Positions 1 to 10,663 of a DNA stretch of 64,000 nt are shown piece by piece. This DNA comes from Nocardiopsis suaedae (GTDB lineage: Bacteria > Actinomycetota > Actinomycetes > Streptosporangiales > Streptosporangiaceae). The stretch's first letter is position 1. Every line of letters starts with the position of its first letter. The stretch spans positions 1 to 64,000 of the forward strand of contig NZ_JAQFWP010000011.1 of assembly GCF_027706745.1 (NCBI RefSeq), in the 5' to 3' direction. Under the pieces are notes generated by a model. The model searched no databases. It was given only the letters and a program-made list of their open reading frames with translations, and was not told the DNA's origin. A program made the position numbers and the translations under genes.

Positions 1-2
1 CT

Positions 3-311
3 TATGATGTCCGTTTCAACCCCGACTTCCCCGAGATCGACAAGGGTGCCCACCGCCTCGCCACTCGCGCGATGATCTCGACGGAAGTGCTGTCATTCCG
101 GCGGTTTTGGCAGCACGTTTGTCGAGATCAACGCGGGGAGGGCATCCGGTGGCCCGGCGGACGGCCGGGGCCTGTCAGCGGGGTACCGGCCGAGCCGCCC
201 CCGCCCGCACCGCGAGGGACCCGCCGCCCGGCAAGCAGGCCAGGGGAGCCGCCCCGCTTCTGCCGTCGCCGCCCATCACGGCGACCACGCACACGCCAGA
301 CGGCCGACTGA
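3..311 (+). pseudogene. possible 3' end of an unidentified gene cut by the window edge
   Basis: Reading frame 3 is open from the left edge. Its first roughly 30 codons have the G/C third-position bias of a real gene (residues beginning YDVRFNPDFPEIDKGAHRL). After about position 110 the bias fades, and the frame runs on into the long direct repeats until a stop at 309-311. I read this as the tail of a gene whose original end was lost or extended into repeat DNA. No family is recognised. It may equally be chance. Confidence 0.22.
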
Positions 312-860
312 GCAGTAGGTAGGGGCGCTGACCTCCGTCGTCGCCGCCATCCACCCCGCACCCCGGCGGCCCGGCGGACGGCCGGGGCCTGTCAGCGGGG
401 TACCCGCCGAGCCGCCGCCCGCCCGGACCGCGAGGGGCCCGCCGCCCGGCAAGCAGGCCAGGGGAACCGCCGCGCTCTCGCCGTCGCCGCCCATCACGGT
501 GACCACGCACCCACCCGGCGGCCGACAACGCTGCAGGTAGGGCCGCCGACCTTCGTCGTCGCCGCCGAACACCCCGACCACGCACACGCCAGACGGCCGA
601 CTGACCCGCAGGTAGGGCCGCCGACCTCCGTCGTCGCCGCCATCCACCCCGCACCCCGGCGACCCGGCGCCCGGGTGGGGCTCGTCAGCGGGGTACCCGC
701 CGAGCCGCCTGACCCCCCGGACCGCGAGGGGCGCGCCGCCCGGCAAGCAGGCCAGGGGAACCGCCGCGCTCTCGCCGTCGCCGCCAACCACCCCGACCAC
801 GCACACGCCAGACGGCCGACAACGCACCAGGTCGAGCCGCCGACCTCCGTCGTCGCTCCA
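152..860. repeat. three imperfect long direct repeats in gene-poor DNA
   Basis: Three copies begin near 152, 367 and 660. All share the core GTCAGCGGGGTACC, then GAGCCGCC, then GGCAAGCAGGCCAGGGGA, then a block ending CTCCGTCGTCGCCGCC. The first unit is about 215 bp. The second is longer because it carries the GACCACGCAC...CGTCGTCGCCGCC sub-block twice (about 501-566 and 577-640). Copies differ by scattered substitutions and short indels. No convincing gene lies between 312 and 938; the open frames here are low-complexity Arg/Gly/Pro translations that share the repeat structure. Function unknown. Confidence 0.7.
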
Positions 861-938
861 ACGACACCGCCCCGAAACGACGGGCCCCGGCGGCGCGATG
901 CGCCGCCGGGGCCCCAAGCGCTACCGGTGCTCCCCGTG

Positions 939-2420
<1,482 letters not shown>

Positions 2421-2619
2421 TCACTGCCCGGCCGAATCCCGTCTTACTTGTCAATTATGACCGCGCCGATTGGAAGACCCGACACCGCGTCTGGGATGAT
2501 CTTCCGGCCCGAACCGACCTCCCCTCCCGCAGGCGCCCTCCCGCAGGGGAATCCTCCGCCGCGGACGGACCGCCGCCGGAGCCGACACGCGGCGCCGGGG
2601 GAGGCCCGCAGGAGAAGAG

Positions 2620-3621
2620 ATGACGACCTTTACCCTCGCCGACGTCCGCGAGCGGACCTATAAGAGCCGCGACGCCTGGTGGACCGTCTTCCTGGTGGAC
2701 CCGCTCGCCTCCCGCCTGGTGGTGTGGACCGCCAACCGCACGGCCATCACCCCCAACCAGATCACCTTCGGCGCGGGTGTGCTGGGCGCGGGGTCGGCGG
2801 TGGCCTTCGCGATGGGGTCCTGGCCGTGGCTGGTGCTCGGCGCGGTACTGTTCCACCTGAGCTTCGTCCTCGACTGCATGGACGGCAAGATCGCACGGCT
2901 GAAGGGGACCGGGTCGGTCTTCGGCGCCTGGGTCGACTTCGTCTTCGACCGTATCCGCTTCTTCGGCTGCATGATGGCGCTGCTCGTCGGCCAGTGGGCG
3001 GTCACCGGGCAGGCCGTCTACCTGATCCTGGCGCCGGTCGCCGTCTTCGTCGACCTGCTGCGCTACCTGAACGGCGCCCAGGTCGCCAAGACCCGGCAGA
3101 GCATGCGGGAGAAGCTGCGCGAGGCCGCCGCCGGGGGCGAGGTCGACGCCTCCGTGGCCGACCCGGAGTGCACCGAGCCCGCCGTCGGCGCCGCCCCCGA
3201 GGCCGAGGGGGAGGAGGGCGCCGAGCGGGTCGTCTTCATGGAGGAGGCGCTGCGCGAGGACCCCTCCCTGGACCGTGAGCAGGTCTACGCCCGCGCCAAG
3301 GCCGAGGGCCTGCGGGTGGTCGACGTGCACGCCGGGTTCAGCGACCGGATGGGCTGGTACGAGCGCCTGCGGCGGTGGCTGCTGCGCAGCCGCGTGCGGC
3401 CGCACCTGTTCAGCGGCATCGAGTTCGAGATGTTCGTGTGCGTGGTGGCGCCGCTGACCGCCGTGCTCGCGGCGGTGTGGCCGGGCACCACGCTCATCGT
3501 TCCGGTGACGGTGCTGTCCTGCGCGGGGCTGCTCGCCTTCGAGTCCGCCATCGTCTACAAGCTGTGGATGGCCACCCGCGACTTCACCCGGGAGCTGTCC
3601 CGGCTGCAGGGGCGGGCCTGA
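2620..3621 (+). CDS. CDP-alcohol phosphatidyltransferase family protein
   Basis: A 333-residue integral membrane enzyme. The family signature D85xxD88GxxAR...G...D106xxxD110 is intact, so the two-metal active site that transfers a phospho-alcohol from a CDP donor should work. Hydrophobic helices surround it and return near the C-terminus (about 270-320). Between them, at about 165-235, is a soluble acidic insertion that is long for the family. AGGAGAAG precedes the ATG. The gene stands alone. The acceptor (phosphatidyl, inositol-phosphate or a polymer) cannot be told from sequence, because the closest named members differ mainly outside the motif. Confidence 0.82.
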   Translation: MTTFTLADVRERTYKSRDAWWTVFLVDPLASRLVVWTANRTAITPNQITFGAGVLGAGSAVAFAMGSWPWLVLGAVLFHLSFVLDCMDGKIARLKGTGSVFGAWVDFVFDRIRFFGCMMALLVGQWAVTGQAVYLILAPVAVFVDLLRYLNGAQVAKTRQSMREKLREAAAGGEVDASVADPECTEPAVGAAPEAEGEEGAERVVFMEEALREDPSLDREQVYARAKAEGLRVVDVHAGFSDRMGWYERLRRWLLRSRVRPHLFSGIEFEMFVCVVAPLTAVLAAVWPGTTLIVPVTVLSCAGLLAFESAIVYKLWMATRDFTRELSRLQGRA

Positions 3622-3646
3622 CGCGCGAGGGGGCCTGAAAAGAGGG

Positions 3647-3682
3647 CCTGAGACGAGACCTGAGACGAGACCTGAGACGAGG
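3647..3682 (+). repeat. 12-bp tandem repeat, three copies
   Basis: CCTGAGACGAGA occurs three times head to tail (the last ends GAGG) in the short gap after the phosphatidyltransferase stop and just before the terminator palindrome. It is non-coding. Confidence 0.8.
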
Positions 3683-3690
3683 ACGTGAGG

Positions 3691-3720
3691 AAGGGGCGGG
3701 GCCGATCGGCCCCGCCCCTT
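3691..3720. terminator. perfect 30-bp palindrome between convergent genes
   Basis: The sequence AAGGGGCGGGGCCGA is followed at once by its exact reverse complement. It lies between two convergent genes (stops at 3621 and 3735) and should form a very stable hairpin in either direction. Each side is flanked by only a two-base T or A run, as is common in high-GC hosts. A bidirectional terminator is the simplest reading. Confidence 0.75.
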
Positions 3721-3734
3721 CCCCGTGTTCCTCC

Positions 3735-4862
3735 TCAGCGTCCCCCGGGGAGAGGCAGCGCCGGGGTCGGCCGTTCCTCACGGTCGCGCCGCAGGACCCA
3801 GTCGAGCTTCGGTTCGACCAGCCAGCCGGTCGCCTTGCGCATCCACGCCGACATCAGCACGAACGTCAGCCCCAGCCCCAGCAGGCCGGTGGCGGCGAAC
3901 GCGCCGAGCCCGCCCAGCGTCCCGTTGGCCCAGTCGTAGTAGCCGAACCCTTCGGCGATCCGGATGACCAGCCCGTGCAGCAAGAACGCGTACATGGTCA
4001 GCGCGCCGTAGCGGGTGAACCACGTCTTCGCCCGCGGGGTCAGCGACAGCACCGCGATGGTCAGCGAGAACGCCAGCGCCATGAACAGGATCCGGCCGGG
4101 GATGCCCACCGGCAGCAGCTCCATGTCCCGGTCGGCCAGGCTCTCCCGCCAGTAGATCCACTCGCGGCTGAGCTGCTCCAGGTAGAGGTAGCTCATCGCG
4201 GCGGTCACCACCAGGACCCCCGCCGACCAGGCCCGCACCCAGCCCGACGTGAGCAGGTCCAGGTGGCGCTGCTCCATCAGCAGTCCGGCCACGAAGAACG
4301 GCAGCAGGCTCACGATGCGCGACATGCCCAGGATGTCGCCGGTGGCCACCAGGCCCCCGGCCAGCGACACGGCCACCGCCACCGCCATCGGGTAGCGGAT
4401 CCGCTTCCACAGCGGCACCGTCAGCCGCCACACGAACAGCGCCGCGAGGAACCAGGTCAGCCAGAGCGGCTCCAGCGGGCCGTCGGGCAGCTTGCGGTCG
4501 ACCGACAGCGACTGCAGCGCGTAGACGCCCCAGAAGATGAGGTAGGGCGCGGCGACCGTGGTCAGCAGCTTGTCGATGCGCCGCCCCGAACCGTCCTGGG
4601 ACTTCGACAGGTACCCGCTGATCAGCACGAACGCGGGCATGTGGAAGAGATAGACCCAGAAGTAGACGGCCTCGGCGATGCGCGTCTCGGTCGTCGGTTC
4701 GATCGCGTGCCCCACCACGACCAGCACGATCAGCAGGAACTTGGCGTTGTCCAGCAGGGCGTCGCGCTTGGCCGGTGCGGGGCGCCGCTGCGCCGCCGGG
4801 CCCGTGCCGCCTGCGGCGGCCGGGGCTGGGGTCTCGTCGGGGAGTCGGGTCGTCGAGGCCAC
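3735..4862 (-). CDS. acyltransferase 3 family membrane protein
   Basis: A 375-residue polytopic protein with about ten hydrophobic segments. The N-terminal LDNAKFLLIVLVVVGHAI block and the following FHMPAFVLISGY are typical of the acyltransferase 3/OafA-type family, with the conserved His in VGHAIEP. Family members O-acylate surface sugars or lipids using acyl-CoA on the cytoplasmic side. A Pro/Ala-rich stretch of about 30 residues precedes the first helix. No glycan cluster is nearby, so the substrate is unknown. It converges on the phosphatidyltransferase gene across the 3691-3720 terminator. Confidence 0.82.
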   Translation of the reverse strand: MASTTRLPDETPAPAAAGGTGPAAQRRPAPAKRDALLDNAKFLLIVLVVVGHAIEPTTETRIAEAVYFWVYLFHMPAFVLISGYLSKSQDGSGRRIDKLLTTVAAPYLIFWGVYALQSLSVDRKLPDGPLEPLWLTWFLAALFVWRLTVPLWKRIRYPMAVAVAVSLAGGLVATGDILGMSRIVSLLPFFVAGLLMEQRHLDLLTSGWVRAWSAGVLVVTAAMSYLYLEQLSREWIYWRESLADRDMELLPVGIPGRILFMALAFSLTIAVLSLTPRAKTWFTRYGALTMYAFLLHGLVIRIAEGFGYYDWANGTLGGLGAFAATGLLGLGLTFVLMSAWMRKATGWLVEPKLDWVLRRDREERPTPALPLPGGR

Positions 4863-5324
4863 GGGGTCTCCGGGTCACCTTCTCGGGGCGTGGGAGTCGT
4901 CGGGACGGCCGCCCGCGCGGGGGGTGCGGCCGGGCTCCACGGCGCGGCCGGACGCCGCGGGCGGTGAAGCTGAGAATCCTGGGAGAACTCTGAGCAGGCA
5001 CCATACCCGCCGTGGGGCGGGAACGGCCATACCCGGGGGTGCGCGGCCGTGTGCAGGGGAGAGTAATTCCAGGTCATGGCCGCCTGCAAGAGCCCGCGAA
5101 GGCACCTTGTTCCCGGCGGCCGATAACGTGACGATAACACTCGGCCGCCCCGGCCGCACCCGAACCTGGGCGATCTCACATGATCGGCGCGCCCCGGGGG
5201 CGGGCCGCGGAACCGACCCCGCGTTTGAGTTCCCCCGGGCCGGACGAGAGAATCGGCGGGCGGGCGAGGTGCCGGTGACCTGTGCCGTCCACCGCCGGTC
5301 CGCGGATCACGGAAACGGAAGGCG
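4863..5324. other. 462-bp gap between divergent genes, promoter region
   Basis: This separates the divergent acyltransferase and M20 genes, so it should hold both promoters. The only eye-catching element is a short direct repeat, CGATAAC-GTGA-CGATAAC, at 5121-5138, the most AT-rich point of the gap, in a position suited to a -10 region. No convincing sigma-70 -35/-10 pair or riboswitch was found. Confidence 0.35.
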
Positions 5325-7214
5325 GTGGAGCACGTGCCGCAGGCTGTCGAACCCACCCGCGCCGCCCAGCACGGCGGCGCCGTCATGCGCCTCGTCGACG
5401 AGGTCTTCCCCCCGGTGGAGGGCTTCTACGTCGACCTGCACAAGAACCCCGAGCTGAGCCACCAGGAGTTCCGCACGGCCAGCGCCGTCGCCGAATGGCT
5501 GCGCACCGCCGGATACGAGGTGCACACCGGCGTCGGCGGGACGGGCGTGGTCGGACTGCTGCGCAACGGCGACGGGCCCACCGTCATGCTGCGCGCCGAC
5601 ATGGACGCCCTGCCCGTCGAGGAGAAGACCGGGCTGCCCTACGCCAGCACCGCCCGGGGCACCGACACCGACGGCTCCGACGTGCCGGTGATGCACGCCT
5701 GCGGGCACGACGTGCACACCGCCTGCCTGGTCGGCGCCGCCGACCTGCTGGCCCAGGCGCGGGACCGCTGGCACGGCACCCTGATGGTGGTCGCCCAGCC
5801 CGCCGAGGAGCACATGGACGGCGCCGCCGGGATGCTCCGCGACGGCCTCTACACCCGCTTCGGCCGTCCGGACGTCGTGCTCGGCCAGCACGTGGGGCCG
5901 CAGCCCGCCGGGATGGTCAGCCACCGGCCCGGGGTCATCCTGGCCGCCGGCGCGGTGCTGCGGGTGCGGGTGCACGGGGTCGGCGGGCACGCCTCCCGGC
6001 CGCACACCACGGTCGACCCGGTGGTCATCGCGGCCAACATCGTCACCCGGCTGCAGACCGTGGTGGCCCGGGAGATCAGCCCGGGGGAGATGGCCGTGGC
6101 CACCGTCGGCGTGCTGCGCGCCGGGACCAGGGCCAACATCATCCCGGACGAGGCCTACCTGGAGATCAACACCCGGGCGCTCAATGACGCGGTCGCCGAG
6201 CAGCTCCACGAGGCGATCCGGCGCATCGCCAAGGCGGAGGCGGCCGCCTCCGGCGCCCCGCGCGAGCCCGACGTGGAGGTCGCGCTGCGGGCCGAGCTCA
6301 CCGACAACGACCCCGAGCACACCGCCGAGGTGATGGCCGCCCACCGCGCCTACTTCGGCGAGGACTACGTCCTGGAGATGCCCGAGCCGTTCACCGGCAG
6401 CGAGGACGTGGGCGAGTTCGGGCTCCCGGGCGACCCGCAGCCGGTGCCGTACGTCTTCTGGTTCATCGGCGGCACTCCGCACGACGTGTGGGAGCAGGCG
6501 CCGGGGCAGACGCCCTACGAGAAGCTGTCGGCGTTGCCCAGCAACCACTCGCCCTTCTTCGCGCCCGACCGCGAGCCCACGCTGCGCGCGGGGCTGGCCT
6601 CGCTCACCGTGGCGGCCCTGACCTACCTGGGGAACGGGACCGACGTCCAGGCGGCGCCGACCGGGGCCCAGACCCCGATGTACGCCGACGCCCCGCCGAT
6701 GGCGCCGCCGATGGCGCCCACCGCGCCGGCGGAGGAGGCCCCGGTCTCCACTCAGCAGGCCGACATGGACGCGCTGCTCGCCATGGGCGAGTCCGCGCCC
6801 GGCGAGCCCGCGCCCCGCGGCGACGAGCAGTGGGACCTCGGGGCGGAGCCCACCCCGCCCCCCCCCCCCCCCGCACCGCCGGGGCCCGAGGGCTACCCGC
6901 CGGACCCGTACGCGCCCCCGGCGGAGCCCTACGCCGAGCCCTACGCCGACCCGTTCGGTGCCCCGCCGCAGGGCGTCCCGCAGGCCCCGCCGCCTCAGGG
7001 CCCGCCGATGGCCGCCCCGCCCCCGCAGGGGCCCCCGGTCGCCGCTCCGCCGCCGTCGGGTCCGGCCGTGTCGGCGCCGCCGCCCAGCGGTGAGCCCTTC
7101 GGCGACGCACCGCCGCCCACGGGCGACCCGTACCGTGAGCCCGACCCGTACCGGGACCCGCAGGACGGTGACGGCCGTGACGGCGGCTACGAGGATCCGC
7201 CGCAGCGCTTCTAG
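5325..7214 (+). CDS. M20 family amidohydrolase with a long Pro-rich C-terminal tail
   Basis: A 629-residue protein. Residues about 20-435 form an M20D-type amidohydrolase (hippurate/IAA-amino-acid hydrolase group). Visible features are DLHKNPELSHQE, MLRADMDALPV, the metal-site MHACGHDVHTA, the PAEEH pair and the lid-domain GVGGHAS. Such enzymes cleave N-acyl or aminoacyl amides in the cytosol using two metal ions. The family usually ends near residue 420. Here about 185 residues of Pro/Ala/Gly/Asp low-complexity sequence follow, including a run of prolines read from 15 consecutive C (6858-6872). The GTG start at 5325 has GGAA-rich sequence upstream. A later start within about 20 codons is possible. 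Confidence 0.85.
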   Translation: MEHVPQAVEPTRAAQHGGAVMRLVDEVFPPVEGFYVDLHKNPELSHQEFRTASAVAEWLRTAGYEVHTGVGGTGVVGLLRNGDGPTVMLRADMDALPVEEKTGLPYASTARGTDTDGSDVPVMHACGHDVHTACLVGAADLLAQARDRWHGTLMVVAQPAEEHMDGAAGMLRDGLYTRFGRPDVVLGQHVGPQPAGMVSHRPGVILAAGAVLRVRVHGVGGHASRPHTTVDPVVIAANIVTRLQTVVAREISPGEMAVATVGVLRAGTRANIIPDEAYLEINTRALNDAVAEQLHEAIRRIAKAEAAASGAPREPDVEVALRAELTDNDPEHTAEVMAAHRAYFGEDYVLEMPEPFTGSEDVGEFGLPGDPQPVPYVFWFIGGTPHDVWEQAPGQTPYEKLSALPSNHSPFFAPDREPTLRAGLASLTVAALTYLGNGTDVQAAPTGAQTPMYADAPPMAPPMAPTAPAEEAPVSTQQADMDALLAMGESAPGEPAPRGDEQWDLGAEPTPPPPPPAPPGPEGYPPDPYAPPAEPYAEPYADPFGAPPQGVPQAPPPQGPPMAAPPPQGPPVAAPPPSGPAVSAPPPSGEPFGDAPPPTGDPYREPDPYRDPQDGDGRDGGYEDPPQRF

Positions 7215-7296
7215 CCCCTTTCACGCTTCTTGCGGGTTGCCCCGCCTATCCGCGCGGACACAGGGCGGGCGCGGCTCGCGCACCCAGAATGGGGGC

Positions 7297-8097
7297 ATGG
7301 CCAAGCGGTGGTTGTGGGGGGACCGGCGGCACGCCCGTGAACTACGGCACCCCTGGGAGAACATGCTCCTGGGGTTGTGCGTCTCGGTGACGGTGCTGGC
7401 GGTGGTCGGTGCCATCACGCGCGCGCTCGGGGGTGACACCGGCGAGCCGCTGATGCTGCTGGCGATCCCGGCGTTCGTGTTCTTCGCGCGCGGGCAGCTC
7501 TACGCCAAGCAGCGCGTGAACGGGGTGCAGATCACCGAGGACCAGTTCCCCGAGGCGCACCGGATGGTGCGGGAGGCGGCGCAGGCGTTCGGGATGGACA
7601 AGGTGCCCGACGCCTACGTGGTGCTGGGCAACGGGCAGATCAACGCCTTCGCCTCGGGGCACGGGTTCCGCCGGTACGTGGCGGTCCACAGTGACCTGTT
7701 CGAGATCGGGGGCCGCCTGTCGGACTCCGACGCCCTGCGGTTCGTGATCGGCCACGAGGTCGGGCACATCGCGGCGGGGCACGGGTCGTTCTGGCGGCAG
7801 TTCGGCGTCTCGGTGGCCAACGTGATCCCCGGCATCGGGGCGACGCTGAACCGTGCGCAGGAGTACACGGCGGACAACCACGCCTACCGGTTCTGCCCGG
7901 AGGGCATGTACGGCCTGCGGGTGCTGGCGGCGGGCAAGTACCTGTACGGGTCCGTCGACTTCGACGCCATCGCGGCCCGGGGGAACACGGACAACGGCCT
8001 GTTCGTGATGCTGGTGAACTTCCTGTCCACGCACCCGGTGAACACCTGGCGGTTCCAGGCCCTGGCCGACCGCTCCCGCCCCGGACGGGTGTTCTGA
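7297..8097 (+). CDS. M48 family metallopeptidase, membrane-anchored
   Basis: A 266-residue protein. Two hydrophobic stretches near residues 24-45 and 50-65 anchor it. The zinc motif HEVGH sits at 153-157, followed by the downstream glutamate in EYTADNHAY. This is the HtpX/M48-like arrangement, an integral membrane zinc protease facing the cytoplasm with a general role in membrane-protein quality control. The ATG at 7297 follows a G-rich stretch and gives the expected N-terminus (MAKRWLWGD). It sits 82 bp behind the M20 gene, same strand, possibly with its own promoter. Confidence 0.85.
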   Translation: MAKRWLWGDRRHARELRHPWENMLLGLCVSVTVLAVVGAITRALGGDTGEPLMLLAIPAFVFFARGQLYAKQRVNGVQITEDQFPEAHRMVREAAQAFGMDKVPDAYVVLGNGQINAFASGHGFRRYVAVHSDLFEIGGRLSDSDALRFVIGHEVGHIAAGHGSFWRQFGVSVANVIPGIGATLNRAQEYTADNHAYRFCPEGMYGLRVLAAGKYLYGSVDFDAIAARGNTDNGLFVMLVNFLSTHPVNTWRFQALADRSRPGRVF

Positions 8098-8133
8098 GGG
8101 GGATCCGAGGGGGAGCGGCGGCCCCGGGCCGGG

Positions 8134-8871
8134 TCACCTTCCCGCCAGGAAGTCCTCGAATGCGGGGCCGGCGAGGGCGTTGTCCGGGACGAGGTTGCCA
8201 CCGGCGCGGAAGCCGCGCATGGTCGTGCCGGGGAGCGGGACTGACACCACGGGGCGGGCGCGGTAGGCGCGCGCGAGGTCGGCCATGGTGCGGATCTCGG
8301 GGCCGCCGAGGTCGGGCACGCGCCCGGATTCGCCTTCCTCGGCGAGGTCGGCCATGCGCTCGGCTACGACTCGCACGTCGACCGGCTGGAACCGCACGCC
8401 GGAGAGCACCGCGGTGACCGGCAGCGCGCGCTGCGCGGAGAAGAAGCGGGCGATCAGGTCGTGGAACTGGGTGGTGCGCAGGATGGTCCAGGGCAGGCCG
8501 GAGTTCTTCACCACGTGCTCGGTCGCCAGCTTCGCGCGGTAGTAGGACAGCGGGATCACGTCGATGCCCGCGATCGAGATGTAGAGCAGGTGCGGCTTGG
8601 CGCCCCCGCGGCGGGCGGCCTCGGCCAGGAGCCGCGTGGTGCGCACGTCGTCACGGCCCAGCGTGGTGGCGCAGTGGACGATGGTGTCGGCACCGGACAC
8701 GGCCTCGGCGACCCCGGCCCCGGTCCGAAGGTCGCCGACGTACCTCTCCGCGTCCCCGGAGGGGCCGGGCCGTCGGCTCAGGACCCGCACCTCCCGCCCC
8801 GGAGCGAGAAGCCGCCGCACGACCGCCTTGCCGAGTGTCCCCGTACCACCGGTGATGAGAATCGTCTCCAT
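8134..8871 (-). CDS. atypical SDR / NmrA-like NAD(P)-binding protein
   Basis: About 245 residues from the ATG at 8871 (METILITGGTGTLG). The GGTGTLG dinucleotide loop opens a Rossmann fold. The central YYRAKLATE and the following TILRTTQFHD block are typical of atypical short-chain dehydrogenases of the NAD(P)H-quinone/NmrA type. An upstream in-frame start at 8907 would add 12 residues without a ribosome site, while GAGG precedes 8871. The substrate is unknown. Members act as small oxidoreductases or redox sensors in the cytosol. Confidence 0.8.
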   Translation of the reverse strand: METILITGGTGTLGKAVVRRLLAPGREVRVLSRRPGPSGDAERYVGDLRTGAGVAEAVSGADTIVHCATTLGRDDVRTTRLLAEAARRGGAKPHLLYISIAGIDVIPLSYYRAKLATEHVVKNSGLPWTILRTTQFHDLIARFFSAQRALPVTAVLSGVRFQPVDVRVVAERMADLAEEGESGRVPDLGGPEIRTMADLARAYRARPVVSVPLPGTTMRGFRAGGNLVPDNALAGPAFEDFLAGR

Positions 8872-8946
8872 GCCCTCAGGACAAGGCGGAACCCGAGGGT
8901 GTGACAACCACCGCCCCGCCCCTGGTGTCGAGGCCGACGACGGGGG

Positions 8947-9426
8947 TCACCGCAGGGGTTCGAGGACCGGGGCGCCGATGTCCAGGGCCGTCCCGTACAG
9001 GCGCGCCACCGGCAGGCGGATCACCAGGCGGCGCTCGGCCACCAGCCGTTCCAGGAAGGCCTGCTCTCCCTCGGGGCGCTCCTCTTCGGGGACCATCGCG
9101 AGCAGCTCCCTGCCGACGGCGTCACCGGGGGTGCGGGTCGTGTCCGACGGCTCGGCGTCGCCCTCGGCGACCGCGAACGTCCACACGTCCCCGCCCAGGA
9201 CGTGCAGTGCGGCCCGGGGGTCGGCCGTGATGTGGCGGACCTTCAGCCGGTCGGCGGTGGTGGAGAAGCGCACCATCCGCGCCTCGGGGTCCCAGGTGTA
9301 GACCATGGTCGACAGGTGCGGGTGCCCGCTCCGCTTGACGGTCGCGAGCGTGCCGAACCGCTGCCCCGACAGGAGGTCGGACAGCTCGTCGTCGGACAGG
9401 GACCGGGGGGTCGGGCGATCACTCAT
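8947..9426 (-). CDS. PPOX-class (pyridoxamine oxidase-like, possibly F420-dependent) oxidoreductase
   Basis: About 159 residues with the split-barrel flavin/F420-binding fold. Visible are LLSGQRFGTLATVKRSGHPH followed by STMVYTWD, then RLKVRHITADPRAALHVLG and a C-terminal LVAERRLVIRLPVARLYG. In actinobacteria these features mark PPOX-class F420-dependent proteins of unknown substrate. The ATG at 9426 is preferred; an in-frame GTG lies two codons upstream (9432). It reads in the same direction as the SDR gene, 76 bp upstream of it. Confidence 0.75.
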   Translation of the reverse strand: MSDRPTPRSLSDDELSDLLSGQRFGTLATVKRSGHPHLSTMVYTWDPEARMVRFSTTADRLKVRHITADPRAALHVLGGDVWTFAVAEGDAEPSDTTRTPGDAVGRELLAMVPEEERPEGEQAFLERLVAERRLVIRLPVARLYGTALDIGAPVLEPLR

Positions 9427-9907
9427 GGCCACGCCAACACCGGCTTCCGGGCGGGAATTCCGGCTCGGGCGCGGATCCGCCGCGCGGACGGGGCGGCGGC
9501 CGCCGCCCCGTCGCGGGCTCAGTCGCGGCGGGTCACGGGTTGGGGGCCCGCGATGGGCCCTCCTGGCCCGGGAACCTGCGCGGTGTCTCGTTGTCGGGCG
9601 CGGTGGCGGGGCAGATGGACATGGTTGCCCTCGGCTTTCGCTGGGGTCGATCGCTCAGGGATGAAGGCGCCTCCATGAAGATGTGACGCGCCGCGCCCCG
9701 CTTTGGTCGTGGCCGTGACCGGACAGCACGCCGGAGCAGGCGGTCATGACCTCCGTCATGTCACCGCGGACATGCCGTGCGGGGCGGAACGGTGGCCGTG
9801 ATCGTGACTCCGGGAGGATGTGCCCTGGTCACGCGCGCTTCTAATGTTCGGCCCCTGGCCCCCGGAGCGCAGCCGGGCGGCACGGGGCACGATCGAGGGG
9901 GAGAGCG
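9427..9907. other. 481-bp gap between divergent genes, no gene seen
   Basis: No frame here has codon bias or a ribosome site. The one symmetrical element is GGTCATGACC at 9742-9751, closely followed by TCATGTCACC. It could be an operator half, but no regulator is linked. Confidence 0.4.
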
Positions 9908-10585
9908 ATGCGGGAGTCTTCCGGACCCGGTCTCCGGTTTCCATGCGCCGGTGCGGCCTGCGCGGCCGCCGGCCTCGTGGCGATGGCCGCGGTGAGCTGG
10001 GCGGCCTGGGGGAGGATCCCGGAGACCCAGGCGCCGCGCTGGATCCCCGTCGCCCTTCTCCCGTCCCTCCACCTGCTCGTGTCCGCATCGGTGGTGGCGG
10101 CGGCCCCGCTGGGGCAGGTGATCGAGCGCCGTACCGGCGGAGGGTTCGCAGGCGCCGACTCCCGGCGCGCCGCGGGCCTCGATGCGGTCCTGGCGCTTCT
10201 ATCGCTGATCTTCCTGGCGGTGCATGCGGTCGTGATCGCGGTGGGGACCGGGACCGAAATCGCGGTGGGACCGGTTGCGGCGGCCCTGTGCGGTGCGGTC
10301 CTCGGGGCGACCGGGCTCGCCCTGCCGCTCATCGCGGACGGGATGCGGGTGTCGGGAGCCCTGGTGCCGGTGCGGATCTGCGAAGAATGGAAGAGGTCGC
10401 ACGTGCTTGGAGGACGGGTCATGGTGGCCACGGGCACGCTGCTCACGGTTTCGGCTCCCGTGCTCCCAGCCGTCGTCCAGGGGCGGGCCGCCCTGTTCGC
10501 GACGGTGGCGGTCGCGGTCGTAGCGGCGACATCGGCACCTTTCGCCGCGATGGCCGTGCGGACGGCGATGGCGGTGCGCGGGTAG
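9908..10585 (+). CDS. hypothetical membrane protein with about six TM helices
   Basis: A 225-residue hydrophobic protein. Segments near residues 14-34, 45-65, 88-112, 117-140, 160-180 and 190-212 look membrane-spanning. Only short loops join them, one carrying EEWKRSHVLGG. The size, the helix count and the PLIADGM...GA pattern recall SdpI/DUF1648-like proteins, but no diagnostic motif is present. GAGGGGGAGAGCG precedes the ATG. The gene is monocistronic, convergent with the EF-G-like gene. Function unknown. Confidence 0.65.
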   Translation: MRESSGPGLRFPCAGAACAAAGLVAMAAVSWAAWGRIPETQAPRWIPVALLPSLHLLVSASVVAAAPLGQVIERRTGGGFAGADSRRAAGLDAVLALLSLIFLAVHAVVIAVGTGTEIAVGPVAAALCGAVLGATGLALPLIADGMRVSGALVPVRICEEWKRSHVLGGRVMVATGTLLTVSAPVLPAVVQGRAALFATVAVAVVAATSAPFAAMAVRTAMAVRG

Positions 10586-10663
10586 CGCACGCAGGGCCGC
10601 GCCGAGGGGACGGGGCGGGCGGTGGGAAGCGCGGCGCTCCCGGCGTCCGCCCGCCGCGGCCCC

